64,000 bases of DNA. Source: Edaphobacter modestus (GTDB taxonomy: Bacteria > Acidobacteriota > Terriglobia > Terriglobales > Acidobacteriaceae). Under the pieces are notes generated by a model that saw only the letters and a program-made list of their open reading frames with translations, was not told the DNA's origin and did not search any database. Each line of letters starts with the position of its first letter. Positions within the stretch are counted from its first letter, which is position 1. The DNA is taken from contig NZ_SHKW01000001.1 of assembly GCF_004217555.1 (NCBI RefSeq), positions 1,736,001 to 1,800,000 of the forward strand, in the 5' to 3' direction. Below, in pieces: positions 59,352-64,000 of the stretch. The position numbers and the translations under genes were made by a program.

Positions 59352-60853
59352 CTGTAGCCGCTCTTTAGAAATGTCATGGTTCCGCCCATTAGAACTGTCA
59401 GGCTCTAAGGATGGGATGGATATCGATGAGCGAACGCGATCTGAGGCGGATCGAAGTGTTGAGTGAGGTGCGGACGGGACGGCGCACCGTGGCTGCGGCA
59501 GCAGCCGTGCTGGCCGTTAGCGAGCGTCAGGCGTACCGCTTGCTAGCCAGGTACGAGCGTGATGGCGGTAGTGGGCTGATTCATAAAGCTCGAGGCCGGA
59601 CGTCGAACCGGAGCAGGAACGAAGGCATCCGGAAATATGCGGTCGAGTTGGTCAAGACCAAGTACGCCGACTTTGGGCCGACGCTGGCGACCGAAGTACT
59701 GCTGGACAAGCACGAGCTTCGAGTAGGCCGAGAGACGCTGGATGATGGCGGAGGGCCTGTGGCTGTCGCGTACGCAGCGACGAACATTCCACCAGCCTCG
59801 ACTGCGGCGCGAGAGCTACGGCGAACTGATCCAGATCGATGGTAGCGATCATCGCTGGTTCGAGCAGCGCGGCGAGCCCTGCACGTTGCTGGTCTTCATC
59901 GATGACGCCACGAGCAAGCTGATGCAGTTGCGATTCGTGCCCAGTGAGAGCACGGACTCCTACTTCGAAGCGCTGGACGGCTACCTTACAACGCATGGCT
60001 GCCCTACCCGCTTTCTACTCCGACAAGCACACCGTCTTCCGCGTGAACAGGCCGGACGCGAAGGGAGGCTCGGGCATGACGCAGTTCGGCCATGCCCTAG
60101 CAGAACTGAACATCGAGATCCTGTGCGCGAACTCCAGCCAAGCCAAGGGACGGGTCGAGCGAGCCAATCGCACTCTCCAGGACCGCCTGGTCAAGGACCT
60201 GCGACTAGCTAGCATCTGCGATATGGCAGCTGGCAACGTCTTCCTGCCGACGTTCCTGGAGCACTTCAACGAGCGCTTCGCCGTGCCTGCTCAGAAGCCA
60301 GAGAACCTGCACCGCTCACTCCATGTCAAGGCAAGTCAACTCACCGATATCCTCTGCCACCGCGAGCAACGGCATGTCGGCCAGCAACTCACTCTTGCCT
60401 ATGATCGCAAGCAGATCATTCTGGAGCGGAGTGAACTATCGGAGAAGCTGGCCGGTCAGTACGTCGAGATCTTTGACTTCTCCGACAGGCCCTTAGAGGT
60501 TCGATGGAAAGGGTACTCGCTTCCCTACCGGGTCTTCAGCAAGGACCAGCGGGTAAGCCCATACAGCCGTCGTCGAGAACAAACGCCTCGGCCATGCCCT
60601 CGCTGTGGTCAAGGCGCAGCAGGATGTGAAGCATCAACCGAAGATAAGGACCAACAGCGAGAAGCTTGGATATCAGAAGCGAGGCCGACAGCTTTACGGG
60701 CCCGATTACAAAGCAAAAATCGCGGCGCCCACCGCACGACGACTACGACCGATTATGATGACATTTCAGCTTTGCATCGCTGACGACACTTACGCTTTGC
60801 AGCAACACGTGCTGTAGCCGCTCTTAGAAATGTCATGTCCCCGCTCATTAGAA
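59352..60853 (+). mobile_element. ISNCY-like insertion element flanked by 42-base direct repeats
   Basis: CTGTAGCCGCTCTT-TAGAAATGTCATG...CATTAGAA occurs at 59352-59394 and again in the same orientation at 60812-60853 (a few mismatches and a one-base gap). The frameshifted transposase lies between. Conventional inverted ends are not evident. AGAA[A/C]TGTCA is repeated within the left copy (59367 and 59391). Confidence 0.65.
59426..60817 (+). pseudogene. ISNCY/IS1202-like DDE transposase with three frameshifts
   Basis: N-terminal HTH: DLRRIEVLSEVRTGRRTVAA, AAVLAVSERQAYRLLARYER, GLIHKARGRTSNR. Integrase-core catalytic residues: Asp in ELIQIDGSDHRWFE, second Asp in LLVFIDDATSKLMQ, Glu in AKGRVERANRTLQDRL. 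C-terminal part FLPTFLEHFNERFAVPAQKP and YVEIFDFSDRPLEVRWKGYS. Frame changes near 59745, 60005 and 60560 break it into four pieces; the last contains ALAVVKAQQDVKHQPK. With catalytic motifs all recognisable it is a fairly recent loss. Confidence 0.8.
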
Positions 60854-61208
60854 GCGCCAATTGAAGCGAAGCTTCCGGGACCTCATGGTCACCGCGCAGA
60901 ATATACACATTCAAAACCATGTCCAGCATCCTCTACGAAAGGCTCATCGTTGACCTCAAAGTACTGAACGATCTCCTTATTAATGCGTGGCTACCGCTAG
61001 CACCAGGAGTAGTCCTTTTAGCAACGTTTTCCGCATCTACATCTCCAAATAGTTCAATAGTTCTGCTAAGTACCTTAGCAATGCGAGCCCTCCCCGCATA
61101 CGAGATAAGAAGCGGGAATCGACCGGTGCTTCTGACAGGCTGCTTGTCGTTAGCGACCTTGATCGGTCTCTGGATCTCATATCATTCATTCCCTGACTCG
61201 GTCTGTAA
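60854..61208. other. 355-base stretch without a convincing gene
   Basis: A 125-codon plus-strand frame (60919-61296) has two hydrophobic stretches but overlaps the peptidase C-terminus and has no Shine-Dalgarno; I do not call it. No terminator for the peptidase gene is visible here. Confidence 0.4.
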
Positions 61209-62510
61209 TTATTTGCCGAAACCGGGCAGATCGACACGGCGGACGACGTGGTCCTGGATCCAGTGCTCGTCCCACCACTCTTTGGGATCGATCTGAACAC
61301 CATCGAGCTGCATCGCGAAGTGGACGTGGTCGCCTCCTGCCATTCCCGTCATGCCGCTCAATCCCATAATCTGTGAACGTTTGACCATATCACCTTCGTG
61401 TACGTCGATCCGGCTTAAGTGGCCGTAGATGGTCTGCAGACCGTAGCCGTGGTCGACCACAATGCAGTTGCCATAGATCCCGATGGGAGCAGCCCAAACG
61501 ACACGGCCGTCATTCGAGGCCTCGACGCCGACATGCTGGGTGACGGCGAGATCGTAACCGAGGTGTACTTGCTGGTCGATCTTCTTGCTATGGTAGATAT
61601 AGCTGCGCACGTCAGCAAAAGTGGCCTCGGCCTGGGCGTGCGACTGGCGCGTGAAGGGTTGATGCCAGAGAAATCGATCGACAGTCTTCAAGCGTAGGTC
61701 GGCCAGAGTCTTGTTGTTGGACTTGCGCATTTCGGTGTTGATCTTGACGAAGCGCTCGACGGGATCGCCAGTGCCGTTGGGATCAAGCTCGCCCAAAACC
61801 TTCTGCATGAATTGGTCAGTGAGCTGGATCTCGTGCTGCGTATAGACGGGCTGTTCTTTCTTGGGGAAAACGACGGTCAATGGCATAGTCACGTCGTTAC
61901 CGGCTGCGTTCGACGCGTAGGCCAGCGGCATCGTACCGGGAGGCATGTTCCAGGCAAAGGCAAACAGGGAGAAGAGACCGGGTTTGCCGCCGGGCATCGG
62001 CCACGCACGGAAGGTCTGGTTACCAACGCGGACGCCTGCGGAGGTGTAGGAACCGGTGACGTTCATGGTGGCCAAATCGGCCATGCCGAGGTACAGGTAG
62101 TGCTGGTCGGAGTCTGCGCTGACTACAGGTGGCTGGGTAACCACGCTAATCTCGCGCTCCCAATGGGTGGTTCTGTGGAACAGACCTCCGGACGTGGCTT
62201 CAATGATCAGATGGGCGGAGCCATCGCGCAGCTGCGGCGTGGTCTTGGAGCCCACATTGAAGTTAAATGTAGTGTCCGCGCTTTTGGAAGGGGCAGTAGT
62301 CTGCCAGGCTTGATACTGGGCGCCGTTCTGCGCCAAGGTCGCGGTCAGCTTGCTGACGCCGCGGGAATCTTGAACGTGGACGGGAACGGGCGTTGCCTGT
62401 CCGATGGTTGTCAGGGATGGGTCCACATCCAAAGAAGGCTTGCCGCAGCCGGTCAGAGCCAGAGATAGCGGCAACAAGAGGAGGTTTGCAGCAATGATAG
62501 GGATTCGCAC
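61209..62510 (-). CDS. M23-family metallopeptidase lipoprotein
   Basis: 433 residues. Lipoprotein signal with lipobox LTGC (Cys about residue 22). Residues about 30-260 are beta-rich non-catalytic domains (TPVPVHVQDSRGVSKLTATL, FRAWPMPGGKPGLFSLFAFA). The C-terminal about 130 residues are LytM/M23: zinc ligands in HLGYDLAV (HxxxD), the YGHLSRIDVHEGDMVKRSQI loop and GMAGGDHVHFAMQLDGV (HxH). All ligands are present, so it could be an active endopeptidase on peptidoglycan at the envelope, or a divisome/elongation activator. The preceding divergent-looking gap holds a 32-base palindrome. Confidence 0.92.
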   Translation of the reverse strand: MRIPIIAANLLLLPLSLALTGCGKPSLDVDPSLTTIGQATPVPVHVQDSRGVSKLTATLAQNGAQYQAWQTTAPSKSADTTFNFNVGSKTTPQLRDGSAHLIIEATSGGLFHRTTHWEREISVVTQPPVVSADSDQHYLYLGMADLATMNVTGSYTSAGVRVGNQTFRAWPMPGGKPGLFSLFAFAWNMPPGTMPLAYASNAAGNDVTMPLTVVFPKKEQPVYTQHEIQLTDQFMQKVLGELDPNGTGDPVERFVKINTEMRKSNNKTLADLRLKTVDRFLWHQPFTRQSHAQAEATFADVRSYIYHSKKIDQQVHLGYDLAVTQHVGVEASNDGRVVWAAPIGIYGNCIVVDHGYGLQTIYGHLSRIDVHEGDMVKRSQIMGLSGMTGMAGGDHVHFAMQLDGVQIDPKEWWDEHWIQDHVVRRVDLPGFGK

Positions 62511-62611
62511 AAGTCGATTCTAGCGCCGAAGCATACTTGCATCATTCGGTGAGCTTGCAAACCTCCAAGTTCGCCTGCTGGTGGCGAAGCGTGAGCCGCC
62601 AGGATGGACGA

Positions 62612-62643
62612 GCATGTGTTGACCAACACTGGTCAACACATGC
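62612..62643. promoter_or_regulatory. Perfect 14-bp palindrome, candidate operator
   Basis: GCATGTGTTGACCA (62612-62625), ACAC, TGGTCAACACATGC (62630-62643). No T run on either side, which argues against a terminator. It lies 102 bases upstream of the M23 gene start, between two co-directional minus-strand genes. TGACCA/TGGTCA half-sites suit a TetR-like dimer. Confidence 0.55.
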
Positions 62644-62711
62644 ACAACTCTCCGATATCGATGCCGGATAAAGTGGCAAAATAATTCGATTTTTGGGACC
62701 ACGATATCTAT

Positions 62712-64000
62712 TTATCTCTGTTTGTACCGCTCTTCTTTCTCATCGTCATCCAGGTCGTTTGAGTAAGGCGCAAAGACAGCATGAGTGACCTTCGGGTATG
62801 GGGCATTCCAACCTTTGGCGTCTCTCCACAAGATTCGGTTTAGTTTCTCTGTCGGAGCGGCATCTGGGAGGTTAAAGTTCATCCGAAGCGAAGCCTCCGC
62901 ATCTCTTCGTGCCTGCCCAGAAAGCGACTGCATTGAAGGGTTGACTTCATAGAGAGACTGTTTTGGTACCTGGACAGTGTACGGAGTTAGATCTGGTTGA
63001 GCCTGGAAGCTGTTTCGCATGTCATTCGCGATGAGGTCGAAGAGGGACATGTTTTTTAATCCAAGAATCAATTCGATCGTTTTGAGCATGCTTGGTTGTG
63101 AATAGAAGGTGGAGTCGACAGAGCCTCGCTTGATATAGGGGCTGATTGCCAGGGCAACTGTGCGATGTCCATCAACGTGATCCACACCATCCTGCGCATC
63201 GTCCTCTACGACCAAAATCAACGTCGATCCCCAGAACTTCGAATGAGACACCTCATCGACGAGCATGCCCAGTGCGTAGTCGTTATCGGCGGTACATGCC
63301 TTGGGCGTTGAAAACCCAGGCCGAGTACCTGCTGTGTGGTCTGCTGGCAATTGCACCATGACCAGGTCCGGCATGCTGTTCTGGTTTTCCCACTGCTTCA
63401 GGTATTTTGTGAAGATTCGCGCGCGAAGAACATCCGGCACGCCCAAGGACCAAAGCGGATAATCCTTCACGAGGTACGGATCCATAGAGTCCATATTTGC
63501 CTTGTTAGGAATACTGGGAACGTATGTCGCATCATTCTTGAAGTGTTCGAGGAACCCTAGCCGTTCCTTTGTCTGAATTGGAAACTCTCGCGCATCATCC
63601 CCCGTATATTCTCCAAAATCTATAAAGGTCTTCCCTGCTGCGATTGCCGCATTCCAGATGAAGCCTCCACGTGCGCCATCCATGGGATCGCCGTCTTCTG
63701 CATAGCTGCGCCCGCCGTAACCTGGCAGGTAGTTATAGTCTGTTTCGTTGGCCTGTGTGACCCATTGATGGCCATCGCCGCTGTTCCCGCCAGTAGCGAA
63801 GAAGTTATCGAGGAGAACATAATCTCTGGCCAGCTTCCGATGGTTAGGAATGACATCGTCCGAATATTGCTCTAAAGATGGATCGCCGTTGCCTTTTCCA
63901 AGAGAACCAAAGAACTGGTCGTAACTACGGTTTTCTTTGATGACATAGATAATGTGCTTGATTGGAGATGGATCACCAGCACGTAATGGCATGGGCATTG
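62712..64000 (-). CDS. Phosphoesterase-family protein, C-terminal part (runs off the window)
   Basis: Continues beyond 64000 on its N-terminal side, so at least 428 residues. Phosphoesterase (phospholipase C/acid phosphatase, PF04185-like) motifs: HIIYVIKENRSYDQFFGSLG near the visible start, LLDNFFATGGNSGDGHQWV, PDLVMVQLPADHTAGTRPG, LVVEDDAQDGVDHVDGHRTV and AISPYIKRGSVDSTFYSQPS. In Acidobacteria such domains are often the C-terminal half of a YncE beta-propeller/phosphatase fusion, and the opening PLRAGDPSPIKH is the linker style seen there; whether a propeller lies upstream cannot be seen. It is the third protein in the window linking phosphatase or propeller functions. Confidence 0.88.
   Translation of the reverse strand, partial: MPMPLRAGDPSPIKHIIYVIKENRSYDQFFGSLGKGNGDPSLEQYSDDVIPNHRKLARDYVLLDNFFATGGNSGDGHQWVTQANETDYNYLPGYGGRSYAEDGDPMDGARGGFIWNAAIAAGKTFIDFGEYTGDDAREFPIQTKERLGFLEHFKNDATYVPSIPNKANMDSMDPYLVKDYPLWSLGVPDVLRARIFTKYLKQWENQNSMPDLVMVQLPADHTAGTRPGFSTPKACTADNDYALGMLVDEVSHSKFWGSTLILVVEDDAQDGVDHVDGHRTVALAISPYIKRGSVDSTFYSQPSMLKTIELILGLKNMSLFDLIANDMRNSFQAQPDLTPYTVQVPKQSLYEVNPSMQSLSGQARRDAEASLRMNFNLPDAAPTEKLNRILWRDAKGWNAPYPKVTHAVFAPYSNDLDDDEKEERYKQR

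Noticed and set aside
60919..61296. 125-codon plus-strand frame with hydrophobic stretches
   Set aside because: No Shine-Dalgarno, overlaps the C-terminus of the M23 peptidase, and the hydrophobic part could be chance; left as unassigned sequence.
1..64000. CRISPR arrays, rRNA operons, integrated prophage or restriction/defence genes
   Set aside because: Looked for regularly spaced repeats, rRNA sequence and phage or defence protein motifs; none found. The only RNAs recognised are tRNA-Gly, the fluoride riboswitch and the candidate IS guide RNA.

Overview
The window looks like chromosome of an acidobacterium, most likely family Acidobacteriaceae (Terriglobia: Edaphobacter, Granulicella or Terriglobus relatives). 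The basis is content: Oar-type TonB receptors with an N-terminal carboxypeptidase-regulatory domain, a VWFA-related protein of the type described from Acidobacteria, a separate phosphoesterase of the YncE-linked kind, and moderately high GC. The genus cannot be fixed from the sequence alone.

Region 1 (1-16.5 kb) is ordinary core genome: nadB (partial), aroB-ubiE-CDF transporter-PASTA protein in an ATGA-overlapping plus-strand run, then rsmB, an AraC regulator, a 55-residue membrane protein, an aroC-def-fmt unit, a YhaM-type OB/HD nuclease, a SurA-like chaperone facing a CtpA-type protease, a YbaY/META protein and tRNA-Gly(CCC). Several intrinsic terminators are visible.

Region 2 (16.6-27.4 kb) is an alpha-mannoside utilisation locus: a TonB receptor, a GH38 and a GH92 alpha-mannosidase on the minus strand, read divergently from a LacI-family regulator with an inverted repeat between them.

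Region 3 (27.4-41.9 kb) starts with a fluoride riboswitch whose hairpin buries the ribosome-binding site of a CLC-F fluoride exporter, then a decayed MFS gene. Next come a two-component system, a secreted beta-propeller and a TolC/MFP/RND efflux operon. The promoters of all three units carry the same direct repeat, TTCAG[G/T]-N5-TTAAGG, placed about 10 bases upstream of a -10-like hexamer. This defines a small regulon that can be read directly from the DNA. A second two-component system lies on the minus strand after the RND gene and has its own 11-base-period repeat.

Region 4 (42-48.3 kb) is a compact plus-strand operon of four exported proteins: an alkaline-phosphatase-superfamily enzyme, a lipoprotein beta-propeller, a 168-residue protein of unknown function and a TonB receptor. 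I see it as a candidate phosphoester-scavenging system not obviously matching a described one.

Region 5 (48.3-61 kb) is a mobile-element graveyard. It has four copies or fragments of one IS110/IS1111-type element, a galE pseudogene spliced to an IS91 fragment, a DUF1080 protein, two frameshifted secreted proteins, a PilZ protein and a frameshifted ISNCY-like element. The right ends of the IS1111-type copies share two hairpins. In one the stem bases change in compensating pairs, and in both the loops vary, which is good sequence evidence for an element-encoded guide (bridge/seeker) RNA.

Region 6 (61.2-64 kb) has an M23 peptidase lipoprotein, a 14-bp perfect palindrome and the C-terminal part of a phosphoesterase that runs off the window.
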